From NCBI GenBank assembly GCA_004380135.1, contig QXCR01000002.1:62001-126000 (forward strand): a DNA stretch of 64,000 bases, written 5' to 3'. Shown piece after piece: positions 1-10,112 of the stretch. The notes below the pieces were generated by a model. The model saw nothing but the letters and a program-made list of their open reading frames with translations, had not been told where the DNA came from and did not search any database. The stretch's first letter is position 1. Each line of letters opens with the position of its first letter. The DNA is from Stemphylium vesicarium (taxonomy: Eukaryota > Ascomycota > Dothideomycetes > Pleosporales > Pleosporaceae). Both the position numbers and the translations under genes were made by a program.

Positions 1-823
1 AAGTAGTTGGTGGCCTAGAGCCAAGTATCGTGTTTTTGGGGTATGTTCGCTCTTCATATTCATTCCATGTTTGGCTGTAACGGTATTTGACGAGTATCCT
101 TCATAGTGGTGGACGTCGGAGACCAATGTCAACCGTTTATGGGCCCGCTGTTGCGATCCTTGTTGGCCATGGAAATAGCGAGGTATGCTGTGGACTTTGT
201 GGCCACATCTGTGCACGCTCCCAAACACTAGCTTCTGGGATAACCGGTATGGACGCTTAGCACACTAATAGTTGCTGCGCAAATTGTTTGCTACCGAGTA
301 TTGCGTAACCTTGGTGCAGGGTGAGCGGAGCGCACTCGCTTAACGCTGGCTTGACATTCGCCCTTCGCGGTTGACAGCTCGCAAGCGCGAAGCTCAATAT
401 TCGTAAAGCCATTGTCGGATCTTCGAAGAAGCCAGCGGGTTTCTCATTCCAACGAATTTCAATAGTGTAGTGTGATGAGCCATGTCCCCTGAAATGCGAT
501 GAAAAACCAGGAACTACACGAATGCGCTTTCCGTCTCGCGATCGCATCAACGCGCTTTCCACCCCAGCTCCTGCAAACCCGCACTAAACGCACCAGGTGC
601 CGCGCCGACATTGGAATCTGTAGCAAACGTTTAGGCCCCGGGATTATAAAGACGCGTGGTCGAACGTAGGCAGTCTATGACAGGTAAGCAAAAACGAATG
701 ACGTTCTATAATCGCCCTGGCGGGAAGAGTGCAAAAACGAGAGGAAGGACCTCTCAGCCAGCTTTCTGATTTTGTTCCATTACGCGCATGATACATGTAT
801 ATGCAAACATGTTTATTCTTCAT
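1..823. other. Intergenic, left edge
   Basis: I see no supported gene. A 101-codon open frame on the minus strand (257-562) resembles no family and has no splice partners, so it is not called. The part next to 824 should be the 3' flank of the FAD synthase gene. A TATAAA-like stretch near 645 cannot be tied to a gene. Confidence 0.5.
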
Positions 824-1765
824 CTACCTATCCCTCCCTAGTCGTTCTTCATAGTCGTCCACCAGCTCATATGCGGGTCTGAATTTGGGCTTCGGCAGAC
901 CGTTTTCATTCCCAGCCTGTGGTACTTGTTGCGTAGATGGCTGTCGGACAAGTTTCGGGTTTGGGTGCGTGTCGTTCGTTCCGCCTAGAGAAGTGTATCC
1001 AAGATCGTATAGAGAGCAATAGGGTATGTTGAGGAAGCGTATGAACTAAACCATGTCAGCCGAGGCACAGCCAAGGAGGGCGAACAAGACCTACCGTCCA
1101 TATTTCCACATAGTGCCAGTCTATCACAGGATGTACGCGTACGAACGGAGGCCAACCCGAGTCGGTAGGGTCAAAATGCTTCAGATGCTCGCCATGCGGA
1201 TCTGTACGCCGTGTCCCTACCAATATTGCCTTCACAGACGGTGTGTCTTTCAGATAGTCGGCAAAGGCAGCCTTCATAGGCTTCGCATACTCTAATAAAG
1301 ACAACGAGTATATCTTGCTGCTATGCGCGACGAATTGCTCTACCTCAGGAAAGGGATGTGCGTCCTGAATGTAGACGCATTGCACGACGGTTCCGCTGTT
1401 GGACGACGGGTCCGAAGTTTGCGTCAGGCCCCGCCTATGCATGGCGCAGAGGTAGAGAATGAGAAGAACAAGACAGTCTTTGCCGCCATTGTATGATAGT
1501 GATAGCTCTGGCAGTCTACACAGTTGTCAGCTTCGCAGCTTCCCCATTTGCCCCACACGGTCATAACCCACCTATACCTCTCCAACGCCTCTCCTATTAC
1601 TTGCAGCGAGGCGCATGTCTGCTCCTGCACGTTCTTGACGCGGTCGGATACATTTTTCGCGTCCAGGAACGTAGTTATGCGGTCATGGATGCGGGCGCAT
1701 AGCTCGTGGAAAGGCAGCGGGGTATCGGAGACGAGAGGATCTGAAAATCCGGAAGCGGTGTTCAT
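824..1765 (-). CDS. FAD1: FAD synthase (FMN adenylyltransferase)
   Basis: The enzyme transfers AMP from ATP to FMN to make FAD, the last step of flavin cofactor synthesis, in the cytosol. Three exons (1578-1765, 1095-1515, 824-1045) with introns of 62 and 49 nt join in frame to 276 aa, close to the usual size of fungal FAD1 (about 300). The PAPS-reductase-like fold is shown by SYNGGKDCLVLL near residues 70-81 (split by the first splice site), GTRRTDPHGE near residue 163 and, after the second splice, YCSLYDLGYTSLGGTNDTHP. The start is the first ATG in frame (1765); a few codons upstream are open but lack an ATG. The gene diverges from MET5 with 599 bp between the starts. Family is certain from the motifs; the exact N-terminus is less sure. 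Confidence 0.93.
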
Positions 1766-2364
1766 TGCAAGAGCTGCACTAATCACGACATCAGACGCAG
1801 AGGTATGCAGTTACGAAAGGGTATGAGTGTCGACGATTGGTCGTACGGGGTGCTGTTTCATGCCATGATGCATGTCTCTGTCCTGCCAGCAAGCCGAACA
1901 GGTGGAGGTAGCCCGGCTCGCCTATCGATAACGGGCATCCTCGGTACCGCTCGTTGCGGACTAGCGGCCTTTGCCTCCTGGAGCCACTCAGGCGTCGGAG
2001 AGTAAGCATCACGACTGCGAGCGGACGGAACCTTGGAACTCCACCACGAGACGCTCCATGGACGTAATTCGGCCTTCAGCCTCGCCTCGAGCTTGTCGGG
2101 GCGACCTAAGCACATGGATTACACCGAGCCAACATCAATGGTCATCTGATTCGCCGCTCATCGGCCTTCGCCCCAGACGCTGAAATGGCACTAAAATATT
2201 GCGTGCTTTCGGCACCCGTTGTCATGACCTCTTAAAGGGAATTTTTCCATTGCCGTTGCCGCTGATTATGTGGACTGTCGCCGACGGTCCGAACTACTAC
2301 TACTACTTGTCTCCCCCATAGACATTTTCTTACTGCCACTGTCAACTTCGAATCCGCAGTCAAT
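1766..2364. promoter_or_regulatory. Shared divergent promoter region FAD1 / MET5
   Basis: This 599-bp gap separates two divergently transcribed starts and must hold both promoters. Open frames on both strands here are short and unrelated to known proteins. I did not find a clear palindromic MetR/Cys3-type site by eye. Confidence 0.5.
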
Positions 2365-5300
2365 ATGGGGTCCATCTCGACTGCAGGAGAGGCCGGTACG
2401 TTCCCCGCAGCCATACGCCCCACCAACGTCCTACCCCAACACGCTGTTTTTGGAGACGGATCGGCCTATGCTAAATGTTGTATGCTAATTGAAATCCCAT
2501 GCAGTGGCCCGCATTGCCCACCAGGCCTCCGACGTGATCATTTCCGTCGTTCCTTCTTTCACAACCGAGTCCGAGTTCTCGGAGCCTCTTCAGGGTCTCC
2601 AAAAGCACAATGCGCCCAGCGTTGTCTGCAAGACGCTCCCAGAGGTACACGATACAACTCAAGACGCCAGAAATCAGTACACTAACGCTCTCCCAGGTCC
2701 TTACTGTCCGCCAAAACGCGGACCCGCTCCTCTCAGTCTTCCAGCCCATTCGCGCGGGCAAACTCACCAGCGTGACCACAACCTCGTCCATCCTCGTAAA
2801 GTCGATACCGCACCTTTACAAACTCGCCCAGTACCCCGTCGTGCTCCATGTATCGGTAGCGCCTTCAGGCTACCCAGACTTCTCCGACATCACCTCGATT
2901 AGGCAGTCTGGGTTTGCTTTCATCCAGTCCGAGACACTCCAAGAGTTGCAGGATCTCGCCCTTACCGCACATGCCTTGGCCATCAAGTCAGGCAAGGGTG
3001 TCATCCACTTTTTCGACTCTGGAGCGACTGCGTTCAAGAAGACTGTTGAGGTGGAAGATGCGGACTTGGTCCGAAGCGTCATCGACATGGACGCGGTGGC
3101 GGCATACCACAACACCAGGTCCGACGAGACAACACTGTACGCCGACGATGGCAGGACCCCAACCCTGTCGTTCGCTCGGAGTCAGGCTGTCAATGCCGCC
3201 CCAGCAGCAGCGCCTGTCAGTCCTCCTGACCAGGCCAAGTCGCTTCCCGTGTCGGAGAGGAACAGCCAGCGAGCCGACTCTTCTTCCGGCTCATCACAGC
3301 GCGACGCCAGCGCAAGCGGCGCGTCAGTGTCCTCAGCCACTACTGTCGAGTCCTTGGTATCAAAGCCCGTTTCATCCGAGGACATCTACCGATTCGCCAC
3401 ACAAATCTGGGGAATCATCAGGGATACGACCGGTCGAAGCTACGATGCCTTTGCCTTCTCCGGCACTGGCAACGAGGAAGCAGCCATCTTCTTATTTGGC
3501 GCTGATACTGCTGTTTTCGCTACCGAGTTGGACAGCGTCGAGGAGACTAAGGCATACGCCAACACAGCCGTCATCACTGCACGCTTGTACCGCCCCTGGC
3601 TGGGCGCGTCGCTTGCGCCTCTGCTACCTTCCTCGCTCAAGAGAATTGCTGTGCTTGAGCAGGTGCGCAGGAAGACTACCAGATGGGGCCCTGTACTGCT
3701 TGACCTCCTAATGTCACTGAAGTCGACTGGCGGTGCGTCGCCCATGGTTGTCGGCTACCAACTCGGCTACATCAACGAGGAGACTGTATCGCAGGCAATG
3801 CGTGGTGTTTTCCAAAACCTTATGAGCGAGACACCTGTCCAAAACCTTGTCATCGGCAACCTCGACGGGCCTGAGCCACAGACCACCAAGGCCGAGCAAC
3901 CAGGGTTAGAGAACGCCTACATGAAGATCCTGAGCCAGGTCTTCGGTCACAAGCTTCACATCGCTAACCAGCTTGGGTCGCAGCACGCTGGCATTTCCAA
4001 CGAGATCTCTTCCACACCAGAGTACGGATTCGGATCATTAGTCGCCCGCAAGGAGCACAGGAAGCGATTCGTAGACGAGGCCGCTGCAGCTTCAAAGGAC
4101 AACTCATTCGCTACACAAGCACCGCAGCAGTGGCTGTCCAAGTGGGCCCTCAGTGCCGACGACACTGACAAGGCCAACGACCTTGCTCCTGAAGTCATCT
4201 CCCGCTTAGGCACCGATGGCTCGCCTATTGCCAACCAGCTTCTTGCCTCGAAGAAGTTATTCTACAAGGAGTCTCCGTGGTTGATTGGCTCGGATGCTTG
4301 GGCTTACGACCTTGGAAACTCTGGTGTACACCACGTACTGGCATCTGGCGAGAACATCAACATGCTCATTGTCGACTCCACTCCCTACTCTGAGCGCGCC
4401 GCTGCCGATGCGGCAAGGCGGAAGAAGGACATCGGTCTATACGCCATGAACTTCGGCAACGCTTATGTAGCATCGGTCGCAGTCTACAGCTCTTATACTC
4501 AAGTGCTGGAGGCCATGATCGAGGCTGACAAGTTCAACGGCCCCTCCGTCGTCCTCGCGTATCTACCTTACGAGAAGGAGAATGACACCCCTCTGACAGT
4601 TCTTCAAGAGACCAAGAAGGCTGTTGATCTGGGATACTGGCCACTCTACCGCTGGGACCCCCGAGCCGAAGAGAAGGGTGAAGCGAACTTCAAGCTTGAC
4701 TCTGAACGCATTAAGAAGGAGCTGGAGGAGTTCCTCGCCCGCGACAACTATATGTCTCAAGTCATGAAGCGCCATCCTGAGTTCTCGTCCAACCTCTCCG
4801 GGTCCTACGGAACCGAGGTAAGGCAGCTGCAAAAGCGCAAGGCCAAGGACGCATACAGCAAGCTTCTCGAAGGCCTTCAAGGCGACCCGATGACGATTCT
4901 TTTCGCGTCTGACAATGGCAACGCCGAAAACTTGGCGAAGCGCCTAGGAAACCGAGGCAAGGCTCGAGGTCTCAAGACTATGGTCATGGCCATGGACGAC
5001 TTCCCACTTGAAGATTTGCCCAATGAGCAGAACGTCATCCTGATGACTAGTGTTGCCGGTCAGGGAGAGTTCCCCCAAAATGGCCGCACATTCTGGGAAG
5101 CTGTCAAGGACTCCACCGATTTGGATCTCGCAACAGTAAACTTCGGTGTCTTCGGTCTTGGTGACAGCCACTACTGGCCACGTAAGGAAGACAAGATCTA
5201 CTACAACAAGCCTGCAAAGGACCTCCACGCACGTCTACTTACCCTTGGAGGCAAGCCTCTAGTCGACTGCGGTCTTGGAGATGACCAGGATCCAGATGCT

Positions 5301-7169
5301 TACCAGACCGCATACGCCGAGTGGGAGCCGAAGATCTGGGAGAAGCTTGGTGTTGCCAACGTAGAGAACCTTCCAGAGGAGCCAGCGCCACTTACCAACG
5401 AAGACATGAAGGCCGCCTCCAACTTCCTCCGAGGTACCATCGAAGAGGGTTTGGCTGACACCACCACTGGTGCCATTTCAGCAAGTGACCAACAGCTCAC
5501 CAAGTTCCACGGCACCTACATGCAGGATGACCGTGACCTTCGTGACCAGCGCAAGGCCCAGGGTCTCGAGCCTGCTTACTCTTTCATGATCCGATGCAGG
5601 CTTCCCGGAGGTGTTTCCACGCCGAAGCAATGGCTGCAGATGGACGAGATCAGCACCAAGCTTGGTAACGAGACAATGAAGCTGACCACTCGACAAACAT
5701 TCCAATTCCATGGCGTTGTCAAGGGTAAGCTCAAGCCCGCCATGCAGGCCATCAATAAGGCTTTGATGACTACTATTGCTGCTTGCGGTGACGTCAACCG
5801 AAACGTCATGTGCAGCTCCCTCCCGACCCAGTCGAAGTACCACGCTCAGGTCCAGACTTATGCGCAAAAGATCAGTGACCATCTCCTGCCTTCCACGACT
5901 GCCTATCACGAGATCTGGCTCGAGGACGACGAGACAAAGCAGAAGAAGAAGATCGCTGGTGAGGCTGTTCAGGATCACGAGCCGCTTTACGGCCCTCTCT
6001 ATCTTCCCCGAAAGTTCAAGATCACCATCGCCATCCCTCCCCACAATGACACCGACGTTTATGCTCACGATATCGGTCTCATCGCTATCAAGGGTGAAGA
6101 TGGCAACCTGGAAGGGTTCAACGTGCTCGCCGGTGGTGGTATGGGTGTAACTCATAACAACAAGAAGACTTACCCGCGTACCGGAAGTATGTTCGGCTAC
6201 GTTTCCACTGATCAAGTGCACCTGGTCTGCGAGAAGATCATGCTTGTTCAGCGCGACCACGGTGACCGAAAGAACAGGAAGCACGCTCGTCTCAAGTACA
6301 CCATTGATGACATGGGTGTTGATGTCTTCCGGGGCAAGGTCGAAGAGCTTTGGGGTCAGAAGTTTGCGGACCCCAAGCCTTTCAAGTTCCAAAGCAACAT
6401 CGACACCTTCGGCTGGCAAAAGGATGAGACGGGTCTTAACCACTTCACCTTCTTCATTGAGAACGGTCGTATCGAGGATACTGCTGAGTTCCCGATGAAG
6501 ACTGGTTTGATCGAGGTGGCCAAGGTCCATAAGGGCGAGTTCCGGTTAACTGGTAACCAGCATTTGATCCTCGCCAACGTAGCGGACGAGGACTTGCCAG
6601 CCATGAAGGAGCTTCTCAAGAAGTGGAAGCTTGACAACACCAACTTCTCCGCAATGAGGTTATCCAGTTCCGCTTGCGTTGCCTTCCCCACTTGCGGTCT
6701 TGCAATGGCAGAGTCGGAACGCTACCTACCTGAACTCATCACCAAGCTTGAAGGTACGATCGAGGAGGCTGGTCTCCGCCAAGACAGCATTGTCATGCGT
6801 ATGACAGGTTGCCCCAACGGTTGTGCGCGACCTTGGCTTGCCGAGATTGCGTTTGTTGGCAAGGCTTACGGCGCGTACAACATGTACCTTGGTGGTGGTT
6901 ACCACGGTCAACGGCTAAACAAGCTCTACAGGAGCTCAATCAAGGAAGAGGAGATCCTCGAGATCTTGCAGCCAATGATCAAGCAATATGCCAAGGAGAG
7001 GAATGAGGGTGAGCACTTTGGTGACTTCGTCATAAGAAAGGGCTATATCAATGAGACCACGCACGGAACAAACTTCCATGACAACGTAAGCAATGTCGAT
7101 ACTCAAATTTGAAAGATTAAATAGCTAACCACAACACAGACTGCCGAAGCAGAGTCCGACGCAGAGTAG
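2365..7169 (+). CDS. MET5: Sulfite reductase [NADPH] hemoprotein beta subunit
   Basis: It catalyses the six-electron reduction of sulfite to sulfide in assimilatory sulfate reduction, with the flavoprotein alpha subunit as electron donor. Four exons (2365-2395, 2505-2644, 2697-7085, 7140-7169) with introns of 109, 52 and 54 nt give 1529 aa, normal for fungal MET5. The N-terminal half is like pyruvate:ferredoxin oxidoreductase. A flavodoxin-like domain begins near residue 788 (ILFASDNGNAENLAKRL). The C-terminal third is the nitrite/sulfite reductase module. Siroheme-4Fe4S cysteines are visible as CVAFPTC (about 1383) and TGCPNGC (about 1427). The first two short exons were needed to give a start: MGSISTAGEA joins VARIAHQ through a G|TG codon. 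The last intron splits off a nine-residue acidic tail (TAEAESDAE). If it were retained, the protein would end VSNVDTQI instead. Confidence 0.96.
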
Positions 7170-7544
7170 ATAAGTTGTTGGCATTGAAAGGATCTTTTCT
7201 GAATTTTCGTCGCATCTCATTACTCTCTTGACGAGTTATGATCATCTAATGGCGTTCACGTTGGGAATTGTAAGCGTTTGGGGGAAATCCCAATATTTTG
7301 TAAGAATTTTTCATGACTAAAAGGAATGATATGATACCACGTCGCACTTCAATATTGGCAGTTCGGGTTCCGTGTTGTGTAGTGCATGCAATGCTTGGCC
7401 ACTGTAAAGATCACGCCACTGCCGCTTTCCCTTGGCAAAGCCATAGCACCCCAAGAGAACAGCATCGCCGTTTGACCTGATCAGCCCGAATACCAGTGCA
7501 TGATAGCATGCTACACATATTGAGTTATTACAATTGATTGCAAG
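7170..7544. other. Intergenic, MET5 3' flank and transporter promoter
   Basis: The 375-bp gap lies between tandem genes. It is AT-rich just after the MET5 stop, as expected of a 3' UTR and polyadenylation region. No gene or repeat is seen. Confidence 0.5.
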
Positions 7545-8856
7545 ATGTCCCAGCGGATCAGGCGGCCAACACTTTACGACGTAGAGCAATCGGGTGAGTC
7601 TACGACGACTTTGTCGAAGCAAGGGAAGAAACGCGAGACATGGGCGGAGCGCCTCGAACACTTTACGTGGGTAAGTTCTCGCTACTATCCCGAATGGATC
7701 ATTGCTGATTGACATGGCGTAGGCATGGTATACACTCCCCATGTCCACGGGCGGCCTGGCCCTACTCCTCCACCCTAGTAACCAGCCCCACACGTTCCCC
7801 GGTCTCCTCACCATCGGAAAGATAGCCTACATCTTCGAGCTCGCCACATTCATCTCGGTATCATGCGCCATCACCTACCGCTTTCTCCACCGCCCCTCCC
7901 TCTTGAAAGAGAGCCTGACGTACCCATCCGAAAGCCTCTTCTTCGCCACATCCTTCCTCTCTCTCGCTAGTATACTCGCTGGTATGCATCTATACGGGAC
8001 ACCTTACTGCGGTGCCTGGCTTCTAGTCGCGTACCGCGTATGCTTCTGGCTTTACTTCAGCCTGACCTTCCTCGTCGCCTATTTCTCTTACTTCCTGCTC
8101 TTCTCCAGCCCCGCGCTCAAGATCCAGGATATGTCGCCCGCATGGGACCTACCCATCTTTCCATTCATGCTAACGGGGATGCTGGCGGCTATTGGCGCGG
8201 CGGCGCAGGAGTCGGCGACGCAGACTGTTTCGATGATTGTGGCGGGGTCGACGGCGCAAGGCCTGGGCATGCTGGTCAGTTTGATCATGTATGTAATGTA
8301 CGTTCATCGGATGATTGAATGGGGATTTCCGAGTCCGAAGAGTAGGCCCGCTATGTTTATTGCTGTGGGCCCGCCTGCGTTCACGGCACTCGCGCTTATC
8401 GGTATGGCGGATGCGTGGCCACAGGATACAATGTATTTTGGTGCAGATGGTCACGCAACGGCTTCTGCGATGAAATTGCTCGCCGCAATGGCGGCTGTGT
8501 TCATTTGGAGTCTCGCGTTTTGGTTCTTTTGCATAGCAGTCATGGGTATAGTTGCTGTGGCTGCGGACGTCACCTTCCATCTCAATTGGTGGGCTTTTGT
8601 GTTTCCGAATGTTGGATTCACTCTTGCGACGATTCGGATTGGACGGGTGTTTGTGAGTGAGGCAGTATGCTGGGTTGGTAGCGTGATGACGATGGGTGTC
8701 GTTGCGACGTACTTGTTTGTGATGGCTATGTGCGTGAGGGCGGTGATAAGGAGGGACATATTGAGCGAGGGCAAAGATGAGGACACGTACTTTGTTGAGG
8801 AGAAGCCGAAGGTGAGGAAAGAGGACGCTGAGGATACGGAAGAAAAGTGCGATTGA
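7545..8856 (+). CDS. Mae1-like C4-dicarboxylate (malic acid) transporter, TDT family
   Basis: A polytopic plasma-membrane transporter of the tellurite-resistance/dicarboxylate (TDT) family. Two exons (7545-7670, 7723-8856) around a 52-nt intron give 419 aa, the family's usual length. The join restores the family opening ERLEHFTW|AWYTLPMSTGGLA, which resembles the FTWAW...MSTGGLA start of Schizosaccharomyces Mae1. About ten hydrophobic helices follow, then a charged cytosolic C-tail rich in E and K. The related sulfite exporters (SSU1) lack this MSTGGLA form, so malate or another C4-dicarboxylate is the better substrate guess; specificity is inferred only. The gene lies tandem to MET5, and its stop is 65 bp from the convergent PDX3 stop. 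Confidence 0.88.
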
Positions 8857-8921
8857 AACGGTAAGATGTGAGAGGGGATATAGATTATGATCATTACGTA
8901 TCGTCAATGTTTATTTTTGTC

Positions 8922-9779
8922 TTATGGACACAGTCGCTCAACCTTCCATTCCGCCTCCTTCATTCCCTTTCCGTCCTCTTCTCCACCAACCTTCCTATAA
9001 GCGAAACGATCGTGCAACCGGCTCGGCCTCCCCTGCCAAAACTCCACCATTTCAGGCACAACCCTCATTCCACCCCAGAACTCAGGCACGGGTATCTTGT
9101 CCTTGCCCTCGAATCTCTTCTCTACCTCTTCAACTCGCTTCTCCAGTTGCTCCCTCTCTTCGATAACACTGCTTTGTTGACTAGCCCACGCTCCAATGCG
9201 CGACCCCCGGATCCGCGTATCGTAGTAAACCTGCGATTCTTCCGAGGTGAGCCTTTCCACAGGACCTTCAACGCGGACTTGGCGCTCCATCTCGCGCCAG
9301 TAGAAAGTCAATGCCGCATGTGGGTTACTCCTCACGTCGCTCGCCTTGCGGCTTGTATCCCAGTTAGAGTAGATGACGAAACCGCGGTCATCGAGCTCTT
9401 TCATGTAGACCATACGTGCTGAGACTTTGCCGCTGGGTAGCTCGGCGGTTGAGAAAGTTACTGTTTCGGGTTGGTAAACGTTATTGGCCTGGGCTTCTTG
9501 AAACCATTTGTGGAATTGGTCTGTGGGTGTTGGGAGGAGATCGGCACGATCGAGTGCGCCTTTGTTGTATTGTGTTGCGTGGCCTGGATCTTCGGAGTTG
9601 GAGGCTGGAGCGAAGATTTTCTTCGTGGATTCTGTGGCGGAGTGCAGCATCTTGTTGCCGCTGCTGTATGTTCGCTGTTCAATTGGTGGTATGTACTGCG
9701 AGTGGTTGAAAAGGCTCAGAGCTTTTCTGGTAGGCTTTGATACTCGACACAATGCCTTTTGTACTCTTAGAGCGAGCAT
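8922..9779 (-). CDS. PDX3: Pyridoxamine 5'-phosphate oxidase
   Basis: An FMN-dependent oxidase that converts pyridoxamine- or pyridoxine-5'-phosphate to pyridoxal 5'-phosphate (vitamin B6 salvage). Single exon, 285 aa from the first ATG at 9779. Family hallmarks are SARMVYMKELDDRGFVIYSN, ALTFYWREMERQVRVEGPVE, EFWQGRPSRLHDRFAYR and the C-terminal WKVERLCP, all in the right order. The first ~43 residues are rich in R and K, lack acidic residues until IEQRTYSS, and look like a mitochondrial presequence. A second ATG at 9650 would give a protein close to the shorter cytosolic forms. The gene is convergent with the dicarboxylate transporter. Confidence 0.95.
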   Translation of the reverse strand: MLALRVQKALCRVSKPTRKALSLFNHSQYIPPIEQRTYSSGNKMLHSATESTKKIFAPASNSEDPGHATQYNKGALDRADLLPTPTDQFHKWFQEAQANNVYQPETVTFSTAELPSGKVSARMVYMKELDDRGFVIYSNWDTSRKASDVRSNPHAALTFYWREMERQVRVEGPVERLTSEESQVYYDTRIRGSRIGAWASQQSSVIEEREQLEKRVEEVEKRFEGKDKIPVPEFWGGMRVVPEMVEFWQGRPSRLHDRFAYRKVGGEEDGKGMKEAEWKVERLCP

Positions 9780-10112
9780 CGAAGTATGTCGGAGGATGAA
9801 AAGTCGTGAAGCTATCACGAGGTCCGTATGGCGTGACTCGCGGGGCTGACAGAGGCCGCTCGGAATGAATCCTAGCGATCGGAACGAAGTGGGGTGACGT
9901 AAAGAGCCACTAGCGCGATTCCCGGTTCGCGATCACGCCCGACGCGTCGGCGCGAACCTCGGAACCAGATAACCCCCTTTACGCCTCTAGTGCTGTCGTT
10001 TGCCGCGAGTCCGCTCGCTGTGGCATGATGAGAGTATGCATAGCATCAGCGGTGATTGTAAAGGGTGAGCATCATTCATTGGTATACAGCACAACAAGCA
10101 CACCCGCAACAT
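9780..10112. other. Intergenic, PDX3 promoter
   Basis: The 333-bp gap between two minus-strand genes is GC-rich and lies upstream of PDX3. It holds a perfect 10-bp palindrome, CGACGCGTCG, at 9940-9949 with an MCB-like ACGCGT core. No gene is seen. Confidence 0.45.

Noticed and set aside
257..562. 101-codon frame on the minus strand near the left edge
   Set aside because: No homology, no splice partners and no supporting context; cannot be told from chance.
5478..6530. 350-codon open frame antisense to MET5
   Set aside because: It lies wholly inside the conserved sulfite reductase exon; it arises from codon bias of the sense gene and shows no family features.
7545..8856. Transporter as a sulfite exporter (SSU1) partnered with MET5
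   Set aside because: The start motif and loops resemble Mae1-type dicarboxylate carriers more than SSU1, so adjacency to MET5 is not taken as a sulfite-detoxification unit.
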